Shown: positions 1-5,821, counted from the stretch's first letter. The stretch is 5,821 bases of DNA from Spirochaetales bacterium (GCA_030642995.1 DAOWMR010000197.1:1-5821); one strand, 5' to 3'. Notes: a model not told the origin generated them from the sequence alone. Program-made: numbers and translations.

Positions 1-666
1 CGCCATCACTGCCATCGACATCTCCGGGTCATCGTCTGTGATTGTGGTTGCTCTGACCGTGCGGCCGTCAACTGTTTGAATCACAATCTCCTGGAGAGCT
101 TGCGGGTTGATCTGCGGCAACGTCTTGTCCCGCAGATCGTCCAGCGAATAGAAAAACGGTGACACCCATACCATGAAGACCGAGTACACGGTTGCGCTCT
201 CCGAGGTCTGGACGTAGTACGCGTCACCACCGGGGGTCCGGTTGCCTACCAGGATCGTGATCGGATCCGAATCGCTGAGCGTGGCAGTCACACGCACCGC
301 AGGCTCGGACAAGCCATACTCCTCCAGCGCCGTCGGTTGCTCGTCTATCACCCGCTGAGAGCTCAGCGACGTGATGCTGCCGACAATCCGGCCCAGCCGT
401 GAATCAGAGAACAATACGTCGTAACGGTACTCCGGCTCGAAGGTTCCGTCCGCAGCGGCATGGAGGACCAGGCCGTCGTCAGGACGTTCTATTGATATCG
501 TGGTGATGGATTCCCGGGGAATGTCCAGAATCGATACCAGATCCGAGCTGGAATCCGTTGTCCCAACCGGCAATGCGTCCTCGCTCGCCCGCCGAACCAC
601 GATGAGAACCACAATGAGCGCGGCGATGATCAGGACGGCGAGAGAGAGTTTGAGCCGGCGCCTCAC
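1..666 (-). CDS. DUF4340 domain protein, N-terminal part (C-terminus beyond the left edge)
   Basis: This is the last visible gene of the minus-strand ABC operon; 222 codons are present and the frame is still open at base 1. The product starts MRRRLKLSLAVL, with a positively charged N-terminus and one membrane segment at about residues 8-24, so the rest should lie outside the cytoplasm. DUF4340 hallmarks follow: EEYGLSEP around residue 117, then a beta-rich stretch with VGNRTPGGDAYYVQ (about 140-153, the family's G-x-x-x-P-x-G-x-x-Y-Y pattern), and a YSLDDLRDKTLP stretch around 174-184. The start is GTG (664-666), which overlaps the TGA of the upstream gene as GTGA and has an AGGAG ribosome binding site 9 bases upstream. 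In known families DUF4340 proteins regularly follow GldG-like genes and are thought to be accessory parts of the same transporter; the biochemical role is unknown. Family call fairly sure, function not. Confidence 0.82.
   Translation of the reverse strand, partial: MRRRLKLSLAVLIIAALIVVLIVVRRASEDALPVGTTDSSSDLVSILDIPRESITTISIERPDDGLVLHAAADGTFEPEYRYDVLFSDSRLGRIVGSITSLSSQRVIDEQPTALEEYGLSEPAVRVTATLSDSDPITILVGNRTPGGDAYYVQTSESATVYSVFMVWVSPFFYSLDDLRDKTLPQINPQALQEIVIQTVDGRTVRATTITDDDPEMSMAVMA
513..518. other. CCCGGG site (predicted target of the neighbouring restriction-modification system)
   Basis: A palindromic CCCGGG lies inside the DUF4340 gene. It matters only if the XcyI/Cfr9I-type assignment is right: it would then be a resident site that must be methylated by the methyltransferase at 4282-5181. 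That the site is present is certain; its link to the enzyme is inference. Confidence 0.5.
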
Positions 667-2114
667 AGGTGTCGTCTCCTCAGCCAGATCACTAGGCCGG
701 CGATGAGGATGCCGAGCGGAATGAGAACAACAAACAACCCGGCGAAAATGAGGACCTGGGCGCCGGTAAGCTGCATGGGGAACTGAAGGGTGAACTTTGC
801 CCGTATCGAGAGGGTCTCCTGCTGGTTCTGCACCCACCCGATTGCGTTCAGGATGAAATCGCGATTTCCGGGAATGTTGCCGAACGGGTAAATCGGTGCG
901 AGGAAACGGGCGTTTCCAATCACAACGATCCGGGAGACTTCTTCACTGGTCGAGAAATCCCTGTCTGTTGCGCCGACAGCCATCACAAAGGGCCCCGGGA
1001 TGTCGCCGCTGGTGCGTTCAGGATCCTGATTCTCCAAATCGACACGAAGAAAACTGTCCGGCGACGTCTGAGCGAGCGGCTCTATGGTAACGCCACGCGG
1101 TTTCTGTGACAGGACTTCAACCGGTCTGCCGAACGGCATCATAATCGGGCTGCGGGCTTCAATGAGCGAGTCGGTGATCGGGTGGCCCGCGAGATCCGGC
1201 ACGAGTTGGAACTCATTGCCGGTGTGGTAGTTCTGGTTGCCCTCAATCACTACGCCTTGCGACAACCGGAGCCCATATCCCGAGAGAAGATCGTTGAGAA
1301 CAGGAGTTTCGTCCAGGAGGACATCAACCATGAATACGGCACGCCCCCCGGACTCCAGGAAATCCCGGATCTTCCGGGCTTCGCCCTCGCTGATGTCGGT
1401 GCGAAGACCAAACATCAGAAGCACAGCTCCGTCCTCCGGGACCTGGGGCGACTGGATCAGATTGAGACTACGAACCTCGTAGTTTTCCGCGGCGAGATCG
1501 GCCGCCAAATCGCCTATCTGCTCCACCGGCGCTTCTCCCCGACCAGTTGTCTGGTAGATGATCGGGGTTCGTCCGGTGGCCACATAAATGAGCGCGTTGG
1601 TCACCCGGCGCTCAACATTGAGCCCCATGATAGTCGGAGCTTGAGGATTACGATCGTCGATGCTGTAGAGGTCACGAATGCCTATCGGTTTGTAGTTGTC
1701 TTCGGTGGCGACAATGACACTCCCATTCCCGAGGCCTTCGCCCTCCGGATCATACCGGGCAACAAAGCCGGGATTGGCGTCGGCATCGACCGTCTCAATT
1801 CTGACCCATGGAGAGGCCTGTTCGTAGCGACCAAGCGCCTCCATGATCTGGTGCGGTTCTTCGTTTCGGCGCGCGAGCACGTAGATTGTCACCTCTTCGT
1901 CCAGGTCGTCCAGGACTCCTCGCGTCTGCTCGGAGAGGGTGTAGACGTCGTTCTCCGTCATGTCGATCTGGAGATCAAGCTGGGCCACCAGTAGATTGAT
2001 GATGATGACCCCGACCACAACGGCGAATGTGATGAGCGATGCGTAACCGCCGTAGCGGAGCTTCGGGTTTTTCAGAAGTGCCGTCAGGCCTTTGGATTCT
2101 CTCAGGCTTTTCAT
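663..2114 (-). CDS. GldG-like ABC transporter auxiliary protein
   Basis: The 483-residue product has one membrane segment near the N-terminus (about residues 25-43), the characteristic DMTENDVYTLSEQT at 51-64, a long soluble part, and a second membrane segment at about 454-478 ending in the positive tail RRRHL. This N-in, large external domain, C-terminal anchor layout matches GldG/ABC_transp_aux proteins. Within the soluble part, SEGEARKIRDFLESGGRAVF followed by MVD is the typical GldG stretch, a glutamine-amidotransferase-like fold without enzyme activity in this family. It is not a classical lipoprotein binding protein: there is no signal peptide with a lipobox. The ATG at 2112-2114 has AGGGGG upstream (2120-2125, 5-base spacing), which overlaps the stop of the permease gene; the two genes are 9 bases apart and probably coupled. 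It likely works with the permease on a substrate in the envelope. In Bacteroidetes GldG belongs to the gliding machinery, but gliding should not be assumed here. Confidence 0.85.
   Translation of the reverse strand: MKSLRESKGLTALLKNPKLRYGGYASLITFAVVVGVIIINLLVAQLDLQIDMTENDVYTLSEQTRGVLDDLDEEVTIYVLARRNEEPHQIMEALGRYEQASPWVRIETVDADANPGFVARYDPEGEGLGNGSVIVATEDNYKPIGIRDLYSIDDRNPQAPTIMGLNVERRVTNALIYVATGRTPIIYQTTGRGEAPVEQIGDLAADLAAENYEVRSLNLIQSPQVPEDGAVLLMFGLRTDISEGEARKIRDFLESGGRAVFMVDVLLDETPVLNDLLSGYGLRLSQGVVIEGNQNYHTGNEFQLVPDLAGHPITDSLIEARSPIMMPFGRPVEVLSQKPRGVTIEPLAQTSPDSFLRVDLENQDPERTSGDIPGPFVMAVGATDRDFSTSEEVSRIVVIGNARFLAPIYPFGNIPGNRDFILNAIGWVQNQQETLSIRAKFTLQFPMQLTGAQVLIFAGLFVVLIPLGILIAGLVIWLRRRHL
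676..680 (-). promoter_or_regulatory. Ribosome binding site fixing the GTG start of the DUF4340 gene
   Basis: AGGAG on the minus strand lies 9 bases upstream of the GTG at 664-666, inside the 3' end of the GldG-like gene. It supports the GTG that overlaps the upstream stop codon (GTGA) as the true start. No ATG offers a better choice, because the membrane segment begins only a few codons later. Confidence 0.6.
994..999. other. CCCGGG site (predicted target of the neighbouring restriction-modification system)
   Basis: The second and last CCCGGG in the window, inside the GldG-like gene. I read through the whole window and found none in the visible methyltransferase or endonuclease genes. With only two sites in 5.8 kb this is not a statistical claim about site avoidance. 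Confidence 0.5.
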
Positions 2115-2123
2115 CGTTGCCCC

Positions 2124-2987
2124 CTACGCCCAACGTCGCTTTTCAATGATTCGAACAGTGATGAAGAGGAACACCGAGGTGAAACTGAGGTAGAAAACTG
2201 TCTCCTCCAGTTTCAACAGGCCGAGCGTGTAACTGTCAAATCGATCTATGAGACTGAACCAGTCTAAGGTCTCCACGATCAATCCCTCGAACATCGTGGG
2301 GTCAACGAGGTGTAACACGACGATCACAACCGCACCGACAATGCCAACCGCTCCCGCCGCAATCCAGCTCTTGGTGTTAAGGTAGAAGAAGAGGCCAATG
2401 GCGACCAGAAGAGCTGCTGCGAAGATTGTGCCGGACACAGTGTCCTGCGGGACAACACCCTTGATGGCATCGATGAGCCAGATCACCAGGAGGGCGAAGA
2501 AGGTGAAGAACGCCGCGCTCACCTGGTTCTCGGATACCGCGGAGATCAGGACACCAACTGCGATGAAGGATGAGCCGAGCAGCAGGAAGCCGATGTACCC
2601 GCCTACGGTCTCCCAGACCGCGAGATCACCGAAAATCCCAATCACCAGCGCGTAGAGTACCGTTACGACCAGCGTTAGGAGAAAAACGACCAGTGCGGCA
2701 AAGAACTTGCCGAGGACGATGTCGGTGATTGTGATGGGGCTCGTCAACAGCAGTTGGTCCGTTCTCTGTCGCCGTTCTTCGCTCAGCAGCCGCATCGTCA
2801 GGAGGGGCACGGCGAAGAGGTAGAGGAACAGAACGCTCCCCAGAAAGTTCGTGTAGTACGAGCTTCCATTCATGAGGTTGCCCATGGTGAAAAAGAAGCC
2901 GGTCACCAAAAGGAACAATCCCATGAAGATGTATCCGGTGGGAGTCTGGAAGTAACTCCGTAATTCTCGAGCCAAAATCGCGGTCAT
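2124..2987 (-). CDS. ABC-2 type transporter permease, GldF-like
   Basis: The 287-residue product is almost entirely hydrophobic. Membrane segments are apparent at about residues 17-37, 48-65, 93-118, 128-150, 156-172, 186-203, 208-228 and 263-281. Between the second and third lies RLLSEERRQRTDQLLLTSPI (66-85), the conserved cytoplasmic coupling segment of ABC-2/GldF permeases (SEE-R-x-x-T-x-x-LL-x-TSP), which is expected to touch the ATPase. The C-terminal section DWFSLIDRFDSYTLGLLKLE (242-261) is also typical of GldF. The start ATG (2985-2987) overlaps the TGA of the ATPase gene as ATGA, and AGGAGG (2995-3000) sits 7 bases upstream, so translation is probably coupled. It should form the membrane channel of the complex with the upstream ATPase and the downstream GldG-like protein. 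Whether it exports a lipid, polysaccharide or protein cannot be told. Confidence 0.9.
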   Translation of the reverse strand: MTAILARELRSYFQTPTGYIFMGLFLLVTGFFFTMGNLMNGSSYYTNFLGSVLFLYLFAVPLLTMRLLSEERRQRTDQLLLTSPITITDIVLGKFFAALVVFLLTLVVTVLYALVIGIFGDLAVWETVGGYIGFLLLGSSFIAVGVLISAVSENQVSAAFFTFFALLVIWLIDAIKGVVPQDTVSGTIFAAALLVAIGLFFYLNTKSWIAAGAVGIVGAVVIVVLHLVDPTMFEGLIVETLDWFSLIDRFDSYTLGLLKLEETVFYLSFTSVFLFITVRIIEKRRWA

Positions 2988-3934
2988 CCGGTAACCTCCT
3001 GTACTCCACTCGTCAGCTCAAGGAAGATCTCCTCGAGAGTCATATTTCTCATCCGCAGACCGACGAGCGGAACATCGCTCTTGCTGAACGCCTCGAAGAC
3101 CTCTCTTCTGAGGTCCCGATTCCGTTCGCTTTCAATGAGCAGTTCAGTCGTACCTTCTTCCATTGCGGTCAGGACTTCCAACCGTGTTACATCCGAGAGA
3201 CCACCAACGATTTTTTCGGTCGTTTGCCTGTCGGCGATGGCCGTGAGAACCAGCTGACTCGTGTCAAAGAGGTCGTCGCCGATTGTCGCCGCTTCTCCGT
3301 CCGCCACGATTCTTCCCTCGTGAATGATCATGACGCGTTTGCAGATCGCACTGACCTCGTGGAGGATGTGTGAACTCAGCAGGACTGTTCGGTCCTGTCC
3401 GAGCTTTCGGATCAGTTTCCGTATCTCAATGATCTGCTTCGGATCAAGACCCGCCGTGGGTTCGTCCAGAATGAGAATTTCCGGATTACCCATGAGCGCT
3501 TGAGCGAGGCCGACGCGCTGGCGGTATCCCTTTGACAGGTTTCCGATCCGGCGGTTGAAGACCTCGACGATCCCCACGGTGTGCAGGCCGCCTTCAATTC
3601 GGTCCCGAATCTCTCTCTTCGGCACATGCTTGATCCGGCAGACGAAGTTGAGGTACTCGCGGACGGTCATCTCCCCGTAGATGGGCGGATTCTCCGGCAG
3701 GTAGCCCATCCGTCGCTTCACCTGCTCCGGGGCTTCCAGGATATCGGTGCCGTCGATAATAACCTCTCCCTCGGTGGCGGAGAGATATCCAGTGAGGATA
3801 TTCATGGTGGTGGATTTGCCGGCGCCGTTCGGGCCGAGGAATCCCACGACCTCTCCCCTGGTGACCGAAAAGCTGATGTTGTCAACCGCTGTATGCGGAC
3901 CAAACCGCTTCGTCAGGTTGCGAACCTCAATCAT
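2984..3934 (-). CDS. ABC transporter ATP-binding protein, GldA/NosF-like
   Basis: The first gene of the operon encodes a 316-residue ATPase with every nucleotide-binding motif: Walker A GPNGAGKST (34-42), signature LSKGYRQR (133-140, a variant of LSGGQ), Walker B ILILDEP (153-159), D-loop GLDP (162-165) and switch histidine H189 in SSH. At the Q-loop position there is MGYLPENPP (76-84): glutamate replaces the usual glutamine, as in GldA- and NosF-type exporters, so this is a family trait and not damage. A C-terminal extension (about 220-316), rich in beta strands and ending near EEIFLELTS, is usual in ABC-2 exporters. The start ATG has a strong AAGGAGG (3942-3948) 7 bases upstream. The protein should act on the cytoplasmic face, hydrolysing ATP to drive the permease encoded next to it. 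Confidence 0.93.
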   Translation of the reverse strand: MIEVRNLTKRFGPHTAVDNISFSVTRGEVVGFLGPNGAGKSTTMNILTGYLSATEGEVIIDGTDILEAPEQVKRRMGYLPENPPIYGEMTVREYLNFVCRIKHVPKREIRDRIEGGLHTVGIVEVFNRRIGNLSKGYRQRVGLAQALMGNPEILILDEPTAGLDPKQIIEIRKLIRKLGQDRTVLLSSHILHEVSAICKRVMIIHEGRIVADGEAATIGDDLFDTSQLVLTAIADRQTTEKIVGGLSDVTRLEVLTAMEEGTTELLIESERNRDLRREVFEAFSKSDVPLVGLRMRNMTLEEIFLELTSGVQEVTG

Positions 3935-3976
3935 CGGTTGTCCTCCTTGTTTCTGGGCGTGGTGGCGAGTTCAACC

Positions 3977-4006
3977 AACATACTTGCAATTGGTGGTCGG
4001 GGACAA
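3977..4006 (-). promoter_or_regulatory. Candidate promoter of the ABC operon
   Basis: On the minus strand, TTGTCC (4001-4006) and TATGTT (3977-3982) are separated by 18 bases and lie about 43 bases upstream of the ATPase start. Both boxes match the sigma-70 consensus only partly. Position and the absence of a better candidate are the main support. Confidence 0.35.
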
Positions 4007-4027
4007 TATCGATTTACCCGCGGTGCG

Positions 4028-4172
4028 GGGCGAATGCACCCTCGATTCATGAACTCGTGCTACTGCGTGCAAGAAGGGTTCGGAGCGAATCCGCAAGGCC
4101 GTCTTCGAACGAGGACCAGCGACGAGACCTTCTTGCCTGCCACTCGCCGTTCTCGCACAGGTGCATTCGCCC
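4028..4172. repeat. 145-base palindromic element with perfect 13-base terminal inverted repeats
   Basis: GGGCGAATGCACC at 4028-4040 is repeated exactly in reverse complement as GGTGCATTCGCCC at 4160-4172. A second perfect pair (4069-4077 with 4128-4136) is nested inside with nearly the same centre (about 4100 and 4102). A shorter GAAC/GTTC pair also lines up loosely between the two blocks. Each copy of the 13-base block also sits in its own small hairpin: GGTGC/GCACC at 4022-4040 on the left and GCACAGG/CCTGTGC at 4155-4177 on the right. The layout fits two diverged inverted copies of a unit of about 50-70 bases, as in MITE- or REP-like elements. No transposase gene and no clear target duplication is visible beside it. 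The repeats are certain; their nature is inferred. Confidence 0.6.
4069..4136. repeat. Nested 9-base perfect inverted repeat
   Basis: GCAAGAAGG (4069-4077) and CCTTCTTGC (4128-4136) are exact reverse complements separated by 50 bases, roughly concentric with the outer 13-base repeats. Just inside is GTTCG (4078-4082) with CGAAC (4106-4110), which could form a shorter stem. Together they suggest one degenerate palindrome rather than isolated chance matches. Confidence 0.55.
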
Positions 4173-4180
4173 TGTGCAGA
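4151..4180. repeat. Local hairpin in the right arm of the palindromic element
   Basis: GCACAGG (4155-4161) pairs with CCTGTGC (4171-4177) across a 9-base loop. The stem extends by TCT (4151-4153) with AGA (4178-4180) if C4154 is bulged, giving 10 pairs. No T-run follows on either strand, so it is not a standard terminator. It overlaps the right 13-base repeat, and so competes with long-range pairing of the two arms. Confidence 0.5.
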
Positions 4181-4212
4181 TCGGGGCCACGACCGTCTCC
4201 CAGCCGTGCCGT

Positions 4213-4240
4213 TTGCGTTTCCGATGCCCTGTGCTACTCT
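4213..4240 (+). promoter_or_regulatory. Candidate promoter of the methyltransferase-endonuclease genes
   Basis: TTGCGT (4213-4218) and TACTCT (4235-4240) are 16 bases apart, and TG at 4232-4233 sits one base before the second box, giving an extended -10 pattern (TGCTACTCT). Transcription would start near 4247, leaving a leader of about 35 bases. The boxes match the consensus only in part, and no start site has been mapped. Confidence 0.4.
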
Positions 4241-4252
4241 TTCCGTGAAGCA

Positions 4253-4273
4253 TTACAGTTCTTTTTGCTGTAA
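4253..4273. repeat. Inverted repeat in the methyltransferase leader, possible operator
   Basis: TTACAG (4253-4258) and CTGTAA (4268-4273) are exact reverse complements around a 9-base T-rich spacer. The pair begins about 13 bases after the candidate -10 box and ends against the AAGGA ribosome binding site (4272-4276), whose first two bases lie in the right half. Such a site could bind a regulator, or as RNA form a weak hairpin touching the ribosome binding site. The 6-base arms could also be chance. Confidence 0.4.
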
Positions 4274-4276
4274 GGA
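4272..4276 (+). promoter_or_regulatory. Ribosome binding site supporting the GTG start of the methyltransferase
   Basis: AAGGA lies 5 bases before the GTG at 4282-4284. The competing in-frame ATG at 4291 would be served by GTGAGG only 3 bases upstream, or by this site at 14 bases; both spacings are poor. This favours GTG, giving 299 residues instead of 296, but the choice is not certain. Confidence 0.5.
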
Positions 4277-4281
4277 CAGGT

Positions 4282-5181
4282 GTGAGGCAGATGAGACTAT
4301 TTGCTATAGAAAACGAACAAGGGTCCGAATCAACCCTCCTTCAGCGATCCGCAATAATCCCAGGTGACTCATTGGCGGTCCTGAGGGACTTCCCTGATGG
4401 GACATTCCGCGCGTGCATCACAAGTCCTCCATACTGGGGTTTGCGGGACTACGGGATTGATCGCCCGCAGCAGATTGGCGCCGAAGTTGAGTTATCACAG
4501 TACATCCAAAAGCTCGTATTCATCTTCGAGGAGGTTAGACGCACTCTCGCGCCAGATGGAACTCTCTGGCTGAACATCGGCGACTCGTATACCAGCGGTA
4601 ATAGAACTTGGCGAGATTCGGATAAGAAGAATCCGGCGCGTGCAATGAGCTATCGGCCTCCCACACCCGAGGGGCTCAAGCCAAAGGACCTGATTGGGCT
4701 GCCCTGGCGGATTGCGTTCGCACTCCAAGATGCTGGATGGTATCTCCGTTCTGACATAATCTGGAACAAGCCAAATTGCCAACCGGAATCCGTTCGGGAT
4801 AGACCCACGCGGTCGCACGAGTATGTCTTCCTGTTCTCGAAGTCACTGAAGTACTTCTACGACTATGATGCGGCGAAGGAACCTGCGGACAACGGACGTA
4901 CCCGAAACAAGCGCACGGTGTGGAATCTCAACACGGAGCCCTATCCAGATGCACATTTCGCGACTTTTCCCGAGGCGCTTGTTCGGGAATGCATAGCTGT
5001 GGGGAGCGCGGCGGGTGACACAGTTCTTGATCCGTTTCTTGGTTCCGGTACCGTCGGAGCTGTCGCTCTGCAGGCCGGCCGCAGCTTCATCGGTATTGAA
5101 CTCAATCCTGAATACGTGACAATCGCTGAAAAGAGAACCGGAGTGACAGCCGCCCATGAATTATCCGCCGCTCGATCCTGA
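4282..5181 (+). CDS. Type II DNA methyltransferase, beta class, probably N4-cytosine (XcyI/Cfr9I-type, inferred CCCGGG)
   Basis: The 299-residue product (from GTG; ATG at 4291 is the alternative) carries S-adenosylmethionine-dependent methyltransferase motifs in the permuted beta order. The catalytic motif IV TSPPYWGLRDYG (47-58) comes first; a serine before PPY is typical of enzymes that methylate the exocyclic N4 of cytosine. Then come TLWLNIGDSY (94-103), DIIWNKPN (158-165), RSHEYVFLFSKS (177-188), RNKRTVWNLN (208-217) and HFATFP (225-230). The AdoMet-binding DPFLGSGT (250-257) and GIELNPEY (271-278) are C-terminal. All motifs are intact and the length is that expected of M.Cfr9I-like enzymes. 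It overlaps the endonuclease gene by 26 bases, so it should protect the host sites which that enzyme cuts. The N4-cytosine call follows from motif IV; CCCGGG rests on the partner's family. An N6-adenine enzyme is less likely but not excluded. Confidence 0.92.
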   Translation: MRQMRLFAIENEQGSESTLLQRSAIIPGDSLAVLRDFPDGTFRACITSPPYWGLRDYGIDRPQQIGAEVELSQYIQKLVFIFEEVRRTLAPDGTLWLNIGDSYTSGNRTWRDSDKKNPARAMSYRPPTPEGLKPKDLIGLPWRIAFALQDAGWYLRSDIIWNKPNCQPESVRDRPTRSHEYVFLFSKSLKYFYDYDAAKEPADNGRTRNKRTVWNLNTEPYPDAHFATFPEALVRECIAVGSAAGDTVLDPFLGSGTVGAVALQAGRSFIGIELNPEYVTIAEKRTGVTAAHELSAARS

Positions 5182-5821
5182 GCTTCAAGTCAGTTTTTTC
5201 TTTCGGTTGAAGGCCATTCGCGATATCTATCTGAGCGATGCGTTGCGACAAGCTGTTGCTGACATTCCGACAGCAGTCTTGAATAGCGAACTGGAAGATC
5301 TGGTGTCTCCCGAGGCACTACAGCGTGTCGCGTCGTATGGTGTCAGAGGTGAAGTTGTCTTCCCAACTCCAACCTTGCTGAGCAGGAACCCGCGGCTCTT
5401 GGGTTACTACAGGTTGCTATACGGGATCTCCCAGAAGGAGTTCTACACTAAGGGGCCGTTTGGACGGTTCAAGCGAATGGAAGAATCCAAAGGGGCGCCC
5501 AAAACACTTCCTCCAGGAGTCGGCGAACTCTGTGCCAGCCTTGCGAAGACAGCGGAGCAGCTTGTGATGCAGATTGACGAGCTGGACGCAGGTGTTATCC
5601 ATGATCTGCAGCTGCTGACTCTGGGCCCTCAATTTCGAGGCTCCCGGAATACAGAACTCGGAAAGGCGGCAACTCAAAAGACGTTCGCTTTGATGAAGGA
5701 ACTGGTCAGTGACTACATTGTTTCGGTTACCGACAGAGTTATTGTGATTCGAAACGATTCAGATCGAGAGGTGCGAATCGAGTTCTCGAGCGATCCTGAC
5801 ATCATAATCGTTGAATCTGTC
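5156..5821 (+). CDS. Type II restriction endonuclease, XcyI/Cfr9I family, N-terminal two thirds (continues past the right edge)
   Basis: An uninterrupted frame of 222 codons runs from ATG 5156 to the last base. The start is well fixed: an in-frame TGA lies at 5144-5146 with no other start codon between, and GGAG (5140-5143) is 12 bases upstream. The product begins MNYPPLDPELQVSFFFRL. Stretches that I associate with XcyI/Cfr9I-type endonucleases are LLGYYRLLYGISQKEFY (81-97), LLTLGPQFRGSRN (153-165) and, at the very edge, SSDPDIIIVE (211-220). In that last stretch P214-D215 is probably the PD of a PD-(D/E)xK nuclease centre; the E-x-K half would lie just outside the window. Known members are about 330 residues long, so roughly 110 are missing. 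They cut C^CCGGG, the inferred specificity here. Translation is probably coupled to the methyltransferase through the 26-base overlap. The family was recognised from memory without a search; that it is the partner endonuclease is well supported by position. Confidence 0.82.
   Translation, partial: MNYPPLDPELQVSFFFRLKAIRDIYLSDALRQAVADIPTAVLNSELEDLVSPEALQRVASYGVRGEVVFPTPTLLSRNPRLLGYYRLLYGISQKEFYTKGPFGRFKRMEESKGAPKTLPPGVGELCASLAKTAEQLVMQIDELDAGVIHDLQLLTLGPQFRGSRNTELGKAATQKTFALMKELVSDYIVSVTDRVIVIRNDSDREVRIEFSSDPDIIIVESV

Larger units (their letters stand above)
3935..4281. other. Intergenic region between divergent operons
   Basis: About 347 bases without a convincing gene separate the ABC operon from the restriction-modification genes. 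From left to right they hold the ribosome binding site and candidate promoter of the ABC operon, a 145-base element bounded by inverted repeats, a candidate methyltransferase promoter, and a short inverted repeat next to the methyltransferase start. I saw no tRNA and no rho-independent terminator: no stem here is followed by a T-run on either strand. A 68-codon minus-strand reading frame (4047-4253) crosses it but lacks a ribosome binding site. Confidence 0.8.

Noticed and set aside
1182..1994. Plus-strand reading frame of 270 codons
   Set aside because: It lies wholly antisense to the GldG-like gene, whose protein has clear family motifs and membrane segments. The plus-strand product has no recognisable motif, and the frame is a by-product of codon bias.
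3698..3706. Damaged Q-loop in the ATPase (glutamate instead of glutamine)
   Set aside because: YLPEN is the usual form in GldA/NosF-type ATPases, as I know the family, and all other catalytic motifs are intact, so it is not evidence of inactivation.
4069..4136. tRNA gene or integron attC site
   Set aside because: The GGTTCG...CGAATCC stretch lacks the geometry of a T-arm and there is no acceptor stem or anticodon arm. The repeats also lack the paired attC core sites, and no integrase is visible.
4151..4180. Rho-independent terminator
   Set aside because: The stem is good, but no T-run follows on either strand, and neither flanking operon ends here because both are transcribed away from this region.
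4047..4253. Minus-strand reading frame of 68 codons in the intergenic region
   Set aside because: It has no convincing ribosome binding site and no recognised domain, and it spans the inverted-repeat element. It could be a remnant, but I cannot support it as a gene.
3581..4273. Plus-strand reading frame of 230 codons crossing from the ATPase gene into the intergenic region
   Set aside because: Its first half is antisense to the ABC ATPase, and its second half runs through the palindromic element. No ribosome binding site or protein motif supports it.
4182..4281. Controller (C) protein gene upstream of the restriction-modification genes
   Set aside because: No small helix-turn-helix reading frame fits between the palindromic element and the methyltransferase start. 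A controller beyond the right edge cannot be excluded.

Overview
The window holds two oppositely oriented gene blocks separated by about 350 bases of non-coding DNA. Bases 1-3934 are a tightly packed minus-strand operon, read from right to left: an ABC transporter ATPase of the GldA/NosF type, a GldF-type ABC-2 permease, a GldG-like membrane-anchored auxiliary protein, and a DUF4340 protein whose C-terminus runs off the left edge. Junctions are a 4-base overlap, a 9-base gap and a 4-base overlap, so the four products are almost certainly made together and probably form one export or envelope-remodelling complex. The substrate cannot be read from the sequence.

Bases 4282-5821 are a plus-strand Type II restriction-modification system: a beta-class, probably N4-cytosine, DNA methyltransferase (TSPPYW motif) overlapping by 26 bases a restriction endonuclease that I assign to the XcyI/Cfr9I family. 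The endonuclease continues past the right edge; 222 codons are visible and the frame is open to the last base. Known members of that family recognise CCCGGG, so this is the inferred specificity. Two CCCGGG sites occur in the window, both in the ABC operon and none in the visible restriction-modification genes. No controller (C) protein gene is visible.

The intergenic stretch (3935-4281) is structured. It contains a 145-base element (4028-4172) bounded by perfect 13-base inverted repeats, with a second perfect 9-base inverted repeat nested almost concentrically inside. This looks like a degenerate palindromic (MITE- or REP-like) element at the junction between the resident operon and the restriction-modification module. 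Just before the methyltransferase start there is a plausible promoter, followed in the leader by a 6-base perfect inverted repeat that could be an operator.

The organism is a bacterium of middling GC content (hand count of 420 bases in the endonuclease gene gave about 53%). GldA/F/G-DUF4340 operons of this form occur outside Bacteroidetes, for example in spirochaetes and Firmicutes. A spirochaete-like host is a weak guess only. Nothing in the window demands a wholly new system; the most unusual parts are the intergenic palindrome and the possible methyltransferase leader operator.
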